Shown piece after piece: positions 18,023-27,783 of a DNA stretch of 64,000 nt. The notes beneath the pieces were generated by a model that did no database searches, had not been told where the DNA came from, and was given only the letters and a program-made list of their open reading frames with translations. Position 1 is the first letter of the stretch. Each line of letters opens with the position of its first letter. Origin of the DNA: Alphaproteobacteria bacterium (GTDB lineage: Bacteria; Pseudomonadota; Alphaproteobacteria; Caulobacterales; Aquidulcibacteraceae); contig JAIXQA010000043.1 of the NCBI GenBank assembly GCA_027485915.1, forward strand, positions 54,051 to 118,050, in the 5' to 3' direction. Both the position numbers and the translations under genes were made by a program.

Positions 18023-19549
18023 ATGCCAGTTGAAGTAAGTCCGGCCATCGACGGAGCAGACAATACCGAGATCATCAATGAGGCTTGTCGAAAATCATGG
18101 GAAAGCTCAGGCGACAAGACAGTAACACTGACCAGTGGTGACTTTCGCGTTGATGGCCAAATCTTGCTCAACACAGGTGTAAAGCTTTCAGGTGCCGGAC
18201 CAGCAGTGACTAGTTTGCGGCTTGGACCAGATGGCTGCGTCGTGCTGCGCCCCGCTGACGAGAGCGATGGAAGCCATGCACCTTCTTTAACAGATCTGCA
18301 TGTGTTGCAGCGTCATTCCAACGCAGCTGCACCGCAGATCAACGGCGGGTGTCTGCAGATCATTGGGGCAAAGAATGCTGTCATTCAGCGAGTTAGCATT
18401 CAATCTACAACCACCGCTGTGTGGGTGAAAGATTGTGAATTTTTGCGATTGACCGACGTACGGGTTGTTGCGGCCAACGATCCGACTGGGGCCGAGTTGA
18501 GTGCCGAAATGCTTCAAGCGGACGTCGCTGGCGTAAAGATTGATGGCCTTGCCGATAGCCTGATCGAAAATTTTAGCGCCGACTTCCAAAACCTGACCTC
18601 CGAGCGCGTGAAAACAATCGGCATCGATATCGAGGCAGCATCGCGCGTTGAAATTAGCACAGCCAATGTCTATGGCGCGACAATTGGCGTTCGCATTCAT
18701 CCCAATAAGGTTGCTGCCACCCCAAGTCAGCAAGTTGATTTATGTGAGCTATCGAAGGTCCGTGTGCTGAAGAGTGATGGTCCTGGGTTTTTGATCAATG
18801 CGGGCATTCGCGACGCCGAAGGCTTTGATACCGTCGTGGCCGGCTTGACCTTGCGTGATTGTCTTGCACAGAACAACGGTGTTGGAATTCAGATCGAAAA
18901 GGCAGATCAGGCTGCCCAGCTTGATGGCATCGACATGATTGGCTGCAAGATATTGGGTAATCGACGCGAGGGTATTTTGATTGGCACAAGTAGTAGCAAT
19001 CGGACCGCGCATTCCCCCATCCGCAATTTGAACGCGATTAACTGCCGGATAGCTGACAATTCCACCGGGCAAATTGGCGAATTTGTCGGGCTGAAAATTG
19101 GGGATGGAACTAACTATGTCCGCATTGCTGGATGCTCAATCGGTGCTTGGGCGAGCGAAAAAATCTCGCATGCACACAATATTCATTTAGCGCCCAGTGG
19201 CCCAGAAGGCACAGCCCATGTCGCAATCACTGACAACCAACTGAGTGGCGCTTGTGGCCGATTGATTGAAGACGAAGCGACAACATCGTTTAAAGATATT
19301 CGCGGCAATCTCGGCTTCGTTACCGAGTTCTCCGGCCAGGCGTGCATTCTAAATGGACAGACAGCCGTTGATGTCTATCACTTCTGCAGTGGTATACCAA
19401 GGACTATAACAATTACGCCCATGGATAATCTCTACAAATATGATCCCCCATACATAACCAATATCAATGATGCGACCTTTACAATTGTGCTCGGTCAAGC
19501 GGCCTATGCGAACAAATTCTTCTCATTCTATGCAAGGATGTATCCATGA
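18023..19549 (+). CDS. Parallel beta-helix (pectate-lyase-like) protein
   Basis: The 508-residue product has no signal peptide. It shows the repeated short strand-turn units of a right-handed beta-helix (for example NAVIQRVSIQ, LRLTDVRVVA, LRDCLAQNNGVGIQIE, GCKILGNRREGILIG and NAINCRIADNS) after an N-terminal cap with the VSPAIDGADNTEIINEACR pattern of pectate-lyase-3/tailspike proteins. Such folds bind or cut polysaccharide. No catalytic acid pair is obvious. GGGGG lies 9 bases before ATG 18023. The stop codon overlaps the ATG of the FkbM methyltransferase (ATGA), so the two are translationally coupled. Confidence 0.8.
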   Translation: MPVEVSPAIDGADNTEIINEACRKSWESSGDKTVTLTSGDFRVDGQILLNTGVKLSGAGPAVTSLRLGPDGCVVLRPADESDGSHAPSLTDLHVLQRHSNAAAPQINGGCLQIIGAKNAVIQRVSIQSTTTAVWVKDCEFLRLTDVRVVAANDPTGAELSAEMLQADVAGVKIDGLADSLIENFSADFQNLTSERVKTIGIDIEAASRVEISTANVYGATIGVRIHPNKVAATPSQQVDLCELSKVRVLKSDGPGFLINAGIRDAEGFDTVVAGLTLRDCLAQNNGVGIQIEKADQAAQLDGIDMIGCKILGNRREGILIGTSSSNRTAHSPIRNLNAINCRIADNSTGQIGEFVGLKIGDGTNYVRIAGCSIGAWASEKISHAHNIHLAPSGPEGTAHVAITDNQLSGACGRLIEDEATTSFKDIRGNLGFVTEFSGQACILNGQTAVDVYHFCSGIPRTITITPMDNLYKYDPPYITNINDATFTIVLGQAAYANKFFSFYARMYP

Positions 19550-20439
19550 TCCGCCTAGAACCGTCTATTTTGCAAAAGTTTGCCGCGCCAACAGAGGAGC
19601 TTGTCGCCCGATCACCGCTATGGGTGAATTACCTTGGCGTTCAAACACCTTCAGACTTCTTTCCTGCGCATAAGGCCTTGGCAGGCGCTAGAATGAGCCG
19701 AATCCCTTTTCCAGATGATATGATTCATGCATCGTGGTCGGAGTATGCTTCACTTTTGTATGCGATTGAGACTGCTGGCGAAACACTATCGGTTGGTGAA
19801 CTTGGGGCTGCCTGGGGCCCTTGGGTATCTGCTGCAGGCGTCGTTGGTCGACGATTGGGACGTTTCTCCAAGATTGACTTGGTGGCGGTAGAAGCCTCGC
19901 CACGCAAGCATTTGAGATTGTCTGAGCATTTGATCGAGAATGGTCTGGTTGATAGCGACACAATGCGCGTACGCCCCTTAAGTGGAGCTGCTTGGACGCA
20001 AAATGATGTTCTAAGGTTTCCGAGTGACGACAGCTTGAGCCTAGAAGATATTGGGGCTGCCGTTACAAAGTCAGAACACGATATTCGCGGCTATCAGATG
20101 GAGATGCGCGATGTTCCAGCATTTGGCTTTGAAGAGATTTTCCAAGGGATGGACATGGTTGATCTTGTTCATTTTGACGTTCAAGGCGCTGAGGAGCACA
20201 TTATCCCGGCTTGGCTAGAGCAGCTAAACCAGCGCGTTAGACTTATGTTAGTGGGGACACATGCCCGGCTCATTGAAGAAAAGCTCTTCAAGGTGCTGAC
20301 ACAAGCTGGGTGGAAGCTGCTTCATGCAACGCCTTGTCAATATGGTTATAATCCAAACGCCACTTCGATGGTCGGAATGACGACGCGTGATGGTGAGTAC
20401 TTTTGGGCGAATCCAAGGCTACACAGCCTTGTCAGCTAG
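19546..20439 (+). CDS. FkbM family methyltransferase
   Basis: The 297-residue protein matches FkbM-type SAM-dependent methyltransferases, which often O-methylate sugars or small molecules. The SAM-binding motif I region reads SVGELGAAWGPW (residues about 84-95), an acidic end of strand 2 is in LVAVEASPRK, and the late motif VHFDVQGAEEHII is the FkbM signature. Its ATG overlaps the stop of the beta-helix gene by 4 bases. It converges with the type I secretion permease. The acceptor is not evident; polysaccharide methylation fits the setting. Confidence 0.85.
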   Translation: MIRLEPSILQKFAAPTEELVARSPLWVNYLGVQTPSDFFPAHKALAGARMSRIPFPDDMIHASWSEYASLLYAIETAGETLSVGELGAAWGPWVSAAGVVGRRLGRFSKIDLVAVEASPRKHLRLSEHLIENGLVDSDTMRVRPLSGAAWTQNDVLRFPSDDSLSLEDIGAAVTKSEHDIRGYQMEMRDVPAFGFEEIFQGMDMVDLVHFDVQGAEEHIIPAWLEQLNQRVRLMLVGTHARLIEEKLFKVLTQAGWKLLHATPCQYGYNPNATSMVGMTTRDGEYFWANPRLHSLVS

Positions 20440-20479
20440 AATGTGCTCAAACACACTTCAAATTTCACAAAATACTAAT

Positions 20480-22645
20480 TTAATTAACTTTTTTTCCGTT
20501 CGCATGGACATAAGGATCTGCTTGGGCTTTCCAAAGCTGTTTGTAAATCTCACATCGTTCCAAGAGGGCTGAGTGCGGTGCCATATCGACGAGCCTGCCT
20601 TGGTCCATCACAATAATCGCCGTTGCATTTACCAGAAGTGACAAGCGGTGCGAAAGGATGAATGTGGTACGTCCTTTGACGATCTGGGCCAAATTTTGCT
20701 GGATTATCATTTCGCTTTCGGGGTCAAGCGCACTGGTTGCTTCATCCAGAATGAGAATTCTGGGGTCACGCATGATGGCTCTGGCAAGGGCCAGCCGCTG
20801 CTTTTGCCCGCCGGAAAGATTTGACGCACCTTCTTCGAGGCTGGTCTCATACCCTGCAGGCAGCCTTTGGATGAACTCCTCAGCGCCTGCCCTTCGTGCA
20901 GCGGCAGCCACAAGCTCAACTGTCGCGGCAGGAAAGCCGACCGCAATGTTATCGCGAACACTACCGGCAAACAAAAAGCTCTCCTGCGGGACGACGCTGA
21001 TTTGCCGGCGATAAGCAGCCTTTTCAAACTCCCGCAAGTCGTGCCCGTCGATTTTTACGAGCCCGCCACTTGGAATCAGAACACTTTGCAGAAGCTTAAC
21101 TAACGTGGTCTTTCCAGATCCCGATCGCCCGACCACCCCAATCACAGAGCCTGCTGGTGCGGAGAAAGATACGTTATCCAAAGCCGCATGGTCGACATTG
21201 GGATAGCGAAATGTAACGCCCTCAAAACTAACAGCACCACGAACCGGCGTTCGAAGCCCACGACCAAAACCAGGCTCAGGTGCCACGTTCATGACCCCGG
21301 CCAACATACGAAGCGAAAGCAGACTTTCCTGCGCTTCATGGATCAAACCGGCAAGCGATACGAGCGGCCCACTCACGCGGGCAGACAACATTTGAAACGC
21401 GACAAGTTCACCAATGGTCAGCTTGTTGTCGAACAATAAAAAGACGCCGATCCAAATGATGGCGACACTGGTTAGGCGCTCCACTAAAGTCGAAAGCGAC
21501 CTTGCTCCGACACCGAAAATGCCAACATCTTTCTGGCTCAGGACGGCTTCGCCAGATACAGTGCTCCAACTATTCAAGCGCGCGGGTTCAAGGGACAGGG
21601 ATTTCACTGTAGCGATCCCGTGTGTCGTTTCGACTAGCAGAGCTTGCCGCTTAGCTTGCGCTTTATATTGGCGGTGAAGTAATTTTTGAAATGGTCCGAT
21701 GACCGCAACGAGGCCCGCCACCAGGATTAAGGCAGATCCGAGAACGACAGCAGTCAAAACAGGCGAGTAGAAAAGTAATAAGGGCAAATATACAAGAATC
21801 GCCGTGGCATCGAGAAAGGTCAAGAATACGCGCCCCGTCAAGAATTCTCGTACGCGCTTATCCTGTTGAATGTGTTGAACAAGGACCCCTGCTGGGCTTG
21901 TCTCGAAAAAGCCGATCGGTAAGCTCAAGAGCCGCGAAAAAACATATGTAGCTGTTTTAATGTCAATTTTTGCAGTCGCGTGAACCAATAAGTAACCTTT
22001 GAGATAGCTCAAGATAGCTTCAAAGATAAGAGCAATAATCACCCCAATTCCAAGCGAGATCAAAGTAGATTGCACTTGATTGACGACGACTCGGTCTATG
22101 ACAATCTGGAAAAAAATGGGTGTTGCTAAGCCAATGATGTGCAAAATGCCAACGGCAATAGCGACATCTCGGAAGGCCCATCCTTGCTCTTTCATCAAGT
22201 TGAAAAACCAAGTCAAACCAAATCGTGTTGTGTCTTGGCCCTCAGCAGGTTGTTTTGCGAGGAGGACCCACCCTGTTGCGCTTTCGGCAAAGGCCTCGCG
22301 GCTCAGAAATGAAAACCTCGCCGCGCCTTGTTTGGTTGGATCTGCGAGCACTATCTCCGAACGTTCTGCTTCGGTACGGGCACCAGCAAGAAACAGGACC
22401 TCCCCATCTGCCAAGAAAAACAATGCAGGGGCCGCACGTGTATCCCCAATTGCGGTTCCTTGCTCGATCAGTTGATCGAAATTCAATTTTCGGGCAACCG
22501 ATTTTACCGCGAATTTTTTGAATAGGTGCACGCAGTCCTTTGGCGTCGGTGCTTCGGACTTTGCCCAAGATTGGGCTACATCTGCGGGGGTAATATCGAC
22601 GCCCAATTGACGTAACAAAACTGCAATGGCATGGATGGAGTTCAT
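20480..22645 (-). CDS. Type I secretion ABC permease/ATPase with C39-like domain
   Basis: This 721-residue HlyB-type exporter energises one-step secretion of RTX proteins. Residues 1-130 are a C39-like domain: the peptidase fold is retained but the catalytic Cys near the N-terminus is absent (LLRQLGVDITPADV), so it should bind unfolded substrate without cutting. Residues about 155-440 hold the membrane helices. The ATPase has Walker A GRSGSGKTT near 505, signature LSGGQKQR near 611, Walker B ILILDEATSAL near 637 and the switch His in LSHRLS. It is divergent from the adaptor and TolC-type genes, completing a secretion system. RTX proteins at 55-64 kb are the likely cargo. Confidence 0.94.
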   Translation of the reverse strand: MNSIHAIAVLLRQLGVDITPADVAQSWAKSEAPTPKDCVHLFKKFAVKSVARKLNFDQLIEQGTAIGDTRAAPALFFLADGEVLFLAGARTEAERSEIVLADPTKQGAARFSFLSREAFAESATGWVLLAKQPAEGQDTTRFGLTWFFNLMKEQGWAFRDVAIAVGILHIIGLATPIFFQIVIDRVVVNQVQSTLISLGIGVIIALIFEAILSYLKGYLLVHATAKIDIKTATYVFSRLLSLPIGFFETSPAGVLVQHIQQDKRVREFLTGRVFLTFLDATAILVYLPLLLFYSPVLTAVVLGSALILVAGLVAVIGPFQKLLHRQYKAQAKRQALLVETTHGIATVKSLSLEPARLNSWSTVSGEAVLSQKDVGIFGVGARSLSTLVERLTSVAIIWIGVFLLFDNKLTIGELVAFQMLSARVSGPLVSLAGLIHEAQESLLSLRMLAGVMNVAPEPGFGRGLRTPVRGAVSFEGVTFRYPNVDHAALDNVSFSAPAGSVIGVVGRSGSGKTTLVKLLQSVLIPSGGLVKIDGHDLREFEKAAYRRQISVVPQESFLFAGSVRDNIAVGFPAATVELVAAAARRAGAEEFIQRLPAGYETSLEEGASNLSGGQKQRLALARAIMRDPRILILDEATSALDPESEMIIQQNLAQIVKGRTTFILSHRLSLLVNATAIIVMDQGRLVDMAPHSALLERCEIYKQLWKAQADPYVHANGKKVN

Positions 22646-22889
22646 CGACGTTCCGTCATTTCCCTAAAGCCTTGCCGCTAATAAGCATGACATATCGTCC
22701 GAAAGCCAGAGCGAAATCGCAGCATAATTACGGCCCGCCGCGCCTAATCCGTCAAAGGACCCTGATTGTTTGAGATTTTAGAGCAGGCATTTGCAGACGG
22801 CAGAAGCGCGCGCTTGCCCACCACCTAAGAGAGGCACGCGTCAATGCCATGCATTGCAAGAACACTACTGATCGGTTAAAAGTTTAATC

Positions 22890-24260
22890 ATGAAATTGGT
22901 CAAGAACATTATTGGTTTTTTGTTTGACAATTCCAAATCAACCGCCAAAACCAAGGTCGACGCTGTCTCGGTCAGCTACCGCAATATAGCTGCATCGATT
23001 GAAGATGCGCCAGCACCTCGCGTGGCGCGAAGTCTACTCGCTATTCTTGTTACACTGGTTTTAGTCGCAATTATTTGGGCATCGATTGCTCGCATTGACC
23101 GAGTTGTTATAGGCGAAGGCCGCCTTGTAACTTTGGCACCCTCCATTGTGCTTCAACCTTTCGAAAGCAGCATCATAACAGCCGTCAAGGTCCGGATTGG
23201 TCAAACGGTCAAGAAAGGTGATGCCTTGATCGAATTTGATCCAACTTTTGGTGTAGCCCAGGCAGCTGAGGCTCGGTCACGCTTAACGAAACTGGAAGCG
23301 GAAGACGCGCGGATTAAAGCCGAATTGCGCGGCGACCCAAGCTTTGACGGCAAAAGCCCTGAGGAGCTAGAACAGCAACAGATTTTCATTTCAAAACGCG
23401 ATGAACTCAATGCGCGCATCGCCTCTATCACAGCAACAATTGCCCGTTTGCAACTTGAGTCCGCTGGGGCCCAAAGAGCGCAGAGAAACTATTCAGAGCG
23501 ACTTCGTCGGATACGAGGCATCGAGGCTGCCCGCAAGGAGCTCGCAGCTCAAGGTTTACTTGCCAAAGTAGGTGTCTACCAAGCGACTTCTGAGCGCCTA
23601 GAATTGGAGCTCCAACTTCAGGAGCAAAGCAATACCGTCACTGAAACCGCACAAGAGATTAATCGACTCACACAGGAACGGGCGGCGACGATAGCCGCTG
23701 CAAGAAAAGAGGGTAGCGAACGCCAAGCTGTACTCTCCAAAGAGATCGCAACTTTGCGGAATGAGTTGGCAGTTGCAGACCGTCGCGCTCAATTGGTAAG
23801 GCTTGAAGCGCCAACTGATGCGATGATCGTTGATATGTCTGGCGCTTCAGTTGGGGCTGTTGCCGAGGCTGGGCGCCCCCTTCTAACACTTGTTCCCTTG
23901 AACGTGCCATTGGAAGGAGAGGTTTCTTTTGGCCCGTCAGATATCGCACGGATCCGTGTTGGAGATCAGGTTCGCATCAAATTGGCACCATTTCCTTTTC
24001 AACGGCATGGTATTGTCGATGGCAGCGTCCTAGCCTTGGCGGAAGAAGCAGTCCTGACAAAAGCGGATGATCCAAGATCCTTAGTCTACAGGGCGCGCAT
24101 TAAGGTCGAGAAGCCAAAGCTGCGTGATGTGCCAGCGGATTTTCGCCTGTATGCCGGCATGCCCTTTACCGCAGAAGTGGTCATAGGCCAGCGCAGCGTG
24201 ATGTCGTTTCTTATCTCACCTCTGATTCGGACTGCTGACGAAGCGATGCGAGAGCCATAA
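22890..24260 (+). CDS. Type I secretion periplasmic adaptor (HlyD family)
   Basis: This 456-residue membrane fusion protein has a short cytoplasmic N-terminus, one membrane helix (about residues 46-68), a biotinyl-lipoyl half (RIGQTVKKGDALIEFDP), a long alpha-helical hairpin (about 125-290) that reaches TolC, then the second lipoyl half (LEAPTDAMIVDM) and the beta-barrel domain with VRIKLAPFPFQRHG, typical of HlyD. It bridges the inner-membrane ABC exporter and the outer-membrane channel. It sits 2 bases before the TolC-type gene, so the two are co-translated, and is divergent from the ABC gene across 244 bp. Confidence 0.94.
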   Translation: MKLVKNIIGFLFDNSKSTAKTKVDAVSVSYRNIAASIEDAPAPRVARSLLAILVTLVLVAIIWASIARIDRVVIGEGRLVTLAPSIVLQPFESSIITAVKVRIGQTVKKGDALIEFDPTFGVAQAAEARSRLTKLEAEDARIKAELRGDPSFDGKSPEELEQQQIFISKRDELNARIASITATIARLQLESAGAQRAQRNYSERLRRIRGIEAARKELAAQGLLAKVGVYQATSERLELELQLQEQSNTVTETAQEINRLTQERAATIAAARKEGSERQAVLSKEIATLRNELAVADRRAQLVRLEAPTDAMIVDMSGASVGAVAEAGRPLLTLVPLNVPLEGEVSFGPSDIARIRVGDQVRIKLAPFPFQRHGIVDGSVLALAEEAVLTKADDPRSLVYRARIKVEKPKLRDVPADFRLYAGMPFTAEVVIGQRSVMSFLISPLIRTADEAMREP

Positions 24261-24262
24261 TT

Positions 24263-25756
24263 ATGGCGAAGTCGGCTCGACCCTCTCCTTTGCCCTTCAT
24301 GGCATCCACGCGCAGAGCCGCCAACGCGGCTGTCATGGCTGCAATATGGGTGGGCTCGCCTAGCTTCGCCATGGCCCAAAGCCTCTTTGAAAGCGTCCAA
24401 GCTGGCCTGATTTCGAGCCCGTCTGTTGAAGCACGGAGATTGCAACTTGCCGCTCAAGGCGAGCGTCGGATCCAAGCTTACGCATTGCGTCGCGCCACAA
24501 TTCAAGGAGAAGCATCAGGCGGTCTATCCGCCTCGAAGCGGAATCAACAAGGCTTTCTAGGGCCAACCACTGTACGAAACTTTCAGACCGCACCCGCTGG
24601 CGTAAGTTTATCCGTGGAACAACCAATCTATACCGGTGGCCGATATGACGCGGCTCGGATTCTGGCAGAAGCTCAGATTCGTCAGGCAGAAGCACAGCTT
24701 CGCTCAGCCGAACTGGAGGTCATTCAAGGCATTGTTATTGCGTGGGCCGATGTGCGGCGTGATTTAGCGATCATTGAGACCCGAAGAGAAACGATCAACG
24801 CATTCTATGAACTCCTACAGGGTGCCCAAGAACGATTTAGGCTTGGTGAGGCGACCATTACTCAAGCCGCCCAAGCCGAGGCGCGCCTTTCATCTGAGCG
24901 TGCCGCTTTAGCCGTTGCTCAAGCAAATCTCCTGTCGAGCCTGTCAAACTTCGAGCGCTTTACCGGTACAAATGGGCTTAAACCAAGTGATCAAGGGATC
25001 CTGCCAGAATTGCCGGAAAGCCTTGAGACCGCACTTGATCGTGCAGGTAATATCAATCCTGAACTTATCAGCGCACGTCTCGAAGAAGATATTGCGAGAG
25101 CAAGAGTGCGCGAAATAGAGGTTGATTCCAATAGTCGAATTGCCTTGAGAGCAACGGTGTCTAGTGACCGGGATCAAGGATTTCAGGGCAGCCGAAACAA
25201 TAATGCACAAGTCGAGTTTCGCTACACAGTTCCACTTTGGACGGGTGGGGCAGCGCCGTCTAGAACCCGCGAAGCAGTTTCGTTGGCTGGAGCTGCTCGG
25301 ATGCGTGCTCTTGATGTCGATCGCTTAGTGAAATCGCGCGTTACCACCGCTTGGGGCAGGCAAGTGTCGAGCCGAGCTTCCATTGTAGCATCACAACAGC
25401 AGGTATCTGCGGCAAAGCTAGCTCTTAAAGGCGCTCAAGCCGAATTCCTCTATGGCTTGGGCGACCAACTCAATGTGCTCAACCAACAAACCGAACTCGC
25501 ATCCGCACAGATTTCTCTGATCCAAAGTGAAAGAGATGAGCTTGTTGCTCACTTTGGTGTCCTGATTGCAATTGGGTCACTCGATGCTGCAAGTTTTGAC
25601 TCACGGCCACAGCCAAGCGCGTTTATGCAATCGTCTGATCCCGCCATTTGGGAAGAACCGCTGATTAAAGTGCAAAAGAAACTGGATCAAAAGACCCGCC
25701 AGATTGAACGGACACGTCAGAGAGCTGTGCGCCGGGTCTTGGGCCCTGAAGAGTAA
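24263..25756 (+). CDS. TolC family outer-membrane channel
   Basis: The 497-residue product has an N-terminal export signal (basic start, then a hydrophobic stretch ending SFAMAQS) and the twofold repeat of TolC helices and strands. Visible landmarks are AGVSLSVEQPIYTGG and VEFRYTVPLWTGGAAPSRTREA for the two halves and NVLNQQTELASAQISLIQSERDE near the C-terminus. It forms the outer-membrane exit of the type I system. The start ATG at 24263 lies 2 bases after the adaptor stop; in-frame ATGs at 24299 and 24335 could also be used, since the N-terminus is unusually long before the hydrophobic core. Confidence 0.92.
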   Translation: MAKSARPSPLPFMASTRRAANAAVMAAIWVGSPSFAMAQSLFESVQAGLISSPSVEARRLQLAAQGERRIQAYALRRATIQGEASGGLSASKRNQQGFLGPTTVRNFQTAPAGVSLSVEQPIYTGGRYDAARILAEAQIRQAEAQLRSAELEVIQGIVIAWADVRRDLAIIETRRETINAFYELLQGAQERFRLGEATITQAAQAEARLSSERAALAVAQANLLSSLSNFERFTGTNGLKPSDQGILPELPESLETALDRAGNINPELISARLEEDIARARVREIEVDSNSRIALRATVSSDRDQGFQGSRNNNAQVEFRYTVPLWTGGAAPSRTREAVSLAGAARMRALDVDRLVKSRVTTAWGRQVSSRASIVASQQQVSAAKLALKGAQAEFLYGLGDQLNVLNQQTELASAQISLIQSERDELVAHFGVLIAIGSLDAASFDSRPQPSAFMQSSDPAIWEEPLIKVQKKLDQKTRQIERTRQRAVRRVLGPEE

Positions 25757-25788
25757 AGCTTAGCGCATGCGCCAAGATGCCAAAGGCT

Positions 25789-26187
25789 TTAGCGCGGCGC
25801 CGCTGGGGGGGTACCGGGAATAACACGCACACGATCAGCATATTCAACAAAAACGCGCGCACCAACCCCAAGAGCGAAATCATCACCCTGCGTGACAGAT
25901 AATAACTCCCCTGTCCGGTCAAGACGGACAACATAGGTAATGCCCAGCCTGCGATTGGAGACCTTTTTTGAATTGGGTGCGGGTACTGCCGACCCGCTGA
26001 AAGGATGCAATCCAAAAGGAACGATGCCGGTGATGCCAATGTATCGTGCGTTTACAATTGTGCCTTCCTCAACGCGCGAAACCATTCCAATTTCATCGCT
26101 GGAAAATTCATTTGGCCCAACACGCGTTGTACATCCAGAAGCGAGCAACACTAAAGCCAACAGGCTAAAAATAAACTTCCCGCGCAT
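25789..26187 (-). CDS. Small outer-membrane-type lipoprotein
   Basis: The 132-residue protein starts with a lipoprotein signal (MRGKFIFSLLALVLLASGC) whose Cys would be lipidated. After it come EIGMVSRVEEGTIVNAR and a glycine-rich middle, then VVRLDRTGELLSVTQ and VFVEYADRVRVIPG. This pattern recalls SlyB/PcP-type lipoproteins, which span or stabilise the outer membrane. It converges with the TolC-type gene and stands alone. Attribution to a family is tentative; the lipoprotein nature is clear. Confidence 0.8.
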   Translation of the reverse strand: MRGKFIFSLLALVLLASGCTTRVGPNEFSSDEIGMVSRVEEGTIVNARYIGITGIVPFGLHPFSGSAVPAPNSKKVSNRRLGITYVVRLDRTGELLSVTQGDDFALGVGARVFVEYADRVRVIPGTPPAAPR

Positions 26188-26501
26188 TTATCAACTCCAA
26201 ATAGGGTCTCATGGCTTCGGCCAAAGTGTTTTGGGTCATGCATTGTTAAAACCAAGACGCGCACGCCATCCACTACTATTTCTAGCGCGGGTCCACCGGA
26301 AATAGAAATTGTTTTTCATGTGCAAGATTGGCCAAGGTCAAAAACGCGATACTCGCCTCAGATTTTACCTGAGCGTGCGCATCCAAATCGTCGAGGGAGT
26401 GTGGCTGCATCCGCGACGGAGCAATGGCACTCCTGTAACAATCAAGTCCAGTCAGAAAGCGATGCTGCTTTCGCCATTTATTCTTTGCCGAATAGCACTT
26501 C
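26188..26501. other. Gap between lipoprotein and glycosyltransferase
   Basis: This 314-bp stretch lies upstream of the minus-strand lipoprotein and after the 3' end of a minus-strand glycosyltransferase. Short plus-strand frames exist but lack ribosome sites and look non-coding. It should hold the lipoprotein promoter; no clear boxes are visible. Confidence 0.4.
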
Positions 26502-27719
26502 TCAGACCAGCTTCTGGAGTAAGTTGATTTGAGCCGGTAAGCAGATGGTCTTTAAATCGTAATTCTTGCGTATGTGCACGCGGGCATTATCTCGAAGATG
26601 CTGATAGTGGCTCGGGCTTGCCAGTGCTTTTGTGACCTGCTCTGCAAGCAGTTGGTGATCGAAGAAATCTGTCAAAATTCCATTTTCGTTGTGGTGTAGA
26701 ACCTCGCGAACCGGGGCTACATCGGATCCGATCACCAAACAGCCCGCGGACATTGCCTCCATCATCGACCACGACAAGACGAATGGGTAGGTCAGGTAAA
26801 CATGGACCGCACTCACTTGATAAATACGGCGCAACTCACCGGCAGAGACTTGCCCAATAAAGTGGACGCGAGAGGTATCAATGCGGTCGCGCACTTCGTC
26901 CAAGAATATCTCCTTCCAGCTCTTTTGGCCTGGAGGCGGAGGTCCATAGGACACGCTATCGCCCCCGACCATTATTACCTCGGCGGAGGGATTTCTCCGG
27001 AAAATCTCTGGCAGCGCACGCATGAAGGTGTGATACCCACGATAGGGCTCAAAATTGCGATTGACAAAGGTGATTATGGGGTCACCTGCCCGCAGCACCC
27101 GACCGTCACTAAGGCTAAAGGTTGCTTGAGAGTCTGGCGCAATTGTGTCGGTATCGATCCCATCAAATATGACGGAAAGCTTTTCTTTTAACTCTGGGGG
27201 AAATGTATTGGCCTGAAACTGCGTCGGTACCTGACCAACATCACTGGCCAATAGAGAGGTGGTCATGGTAGCGTTTTGAGTTGACACCGTGCGGATAGCA
27301 TTGGGCTGTAGCTGATCAAACTCCGGATCAAAGCCAATATTCTGACCCATGGATCGATAGTAAAACTCGGCATAACAAATGATCTTGGCATCCGGGAAAA
27401 CTTCTTTGAGGTAAAAGGTCTCCCCCCACGCACCATGCCCAAGAATAATATCCGGAACAAAGCCGCGCTCCTTGTACAGGATCGCTGCCTTGGCCGCTGA
27501 CTCGGCACGAGCGACAGACTCCGCAAAGCGCCGAGAAGCTGGCGCAAGTGCGTTGGTTGATGGCAACTTCAGTCGATATCTGAGAGTAGGTATGGAGTCC
27601 GGACGCTTATTGTTTTGATCCGTAATCGCGGCCGAGGTAACACCGGTTGTAGTCTTCGCCCAATGCATGAGATGGACATATTGGCCAGGTAAGTTTTGAT
27701 GGACAAATAAAAGTCGCAT
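26502..27719 (-). CDS. Glycosyltransferase, GT4-like (GT-B fold)
   Basis: The 405-residue protein has the GT-B layout: an N-terminal MRLLFVHQNLPGQ start with a GHGAWGETFYL acceptor half, then VNRNFEPYRGYHTFMRALP and the donor half with FIGQVSAGELRRIYQVSAVHVYLTYPFVLSWSM split by EAMSAGCLVIGSD. The first Glu of the usual EX7E motif is replaced in YPFVLSWSMME, as in a known subset. I start at ATG 27719, where homologues begin; ATG 27734 is also in frame. It probably adds a sugar to the surface polysaccharide. It follows two other glycosyltransferase genes on the same strand. Confidence 0.88.
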   Translation of the reverse strand: MRLLFVHQNLPGQYVHLMHWAKTTTGVTSAAITDQNNKRPDSIPTLRYRLKLPSTNALAPASRRFAESVARAESAAKAAILYKERGFVPDIILGHGAWGETFYLKEVFPDAKIICYAEFYYRSMGQNIGFDPEFDQLQPNAIRTVSTQNATMTTSLLASDVGQVPTQFQANTFPPELKEKLSVIFDGIDTDTIAPDSQATFSLSDGRVLRAGDPIITFVNRNFEPYRGYHTFMRALPEIFRRNPSAEVIMVGGDSVSYGPPPPGQKSWKEIFLDEVRDRIDTSRVHFIGQVSAGELRRIYQVSAVHVYLTYPFVLSWSMMEAMSAGCLVIGSDVAPVREVLHHNENGILTDFFDHQLLAEQVTKALASPSHYQHLRDNARVHIRKNYDLKTICLPAQINLLQKLV

Positions 27720-27783
27720 GGTGGTGAAACTCATCTAACCCAAAAAGTTGTAACTACGCGATCGTTTAAACTCCAAAGTTTTG

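Noticed and set aside
16452..19549. Prophage or gene transfer agent region
   Set aside because: Only a DUF2793 protein and a beta-helix protein are present; no capsid, portal, terminase, integrase or attachment site is visible.
20480..22645. Peptidase C39 bacteriocin exporter
   Set aside because: The N-terminal domain has the fold pattern but no catalytic Cys near the start, so it is the HlyB-type C39-like domain.
26309..26527. Small plus-strand gene after the lipoprotein
   Set aside because: It runs into the 3' end of the glycosyltransferase on the other strand and has no ribosome site or family features.
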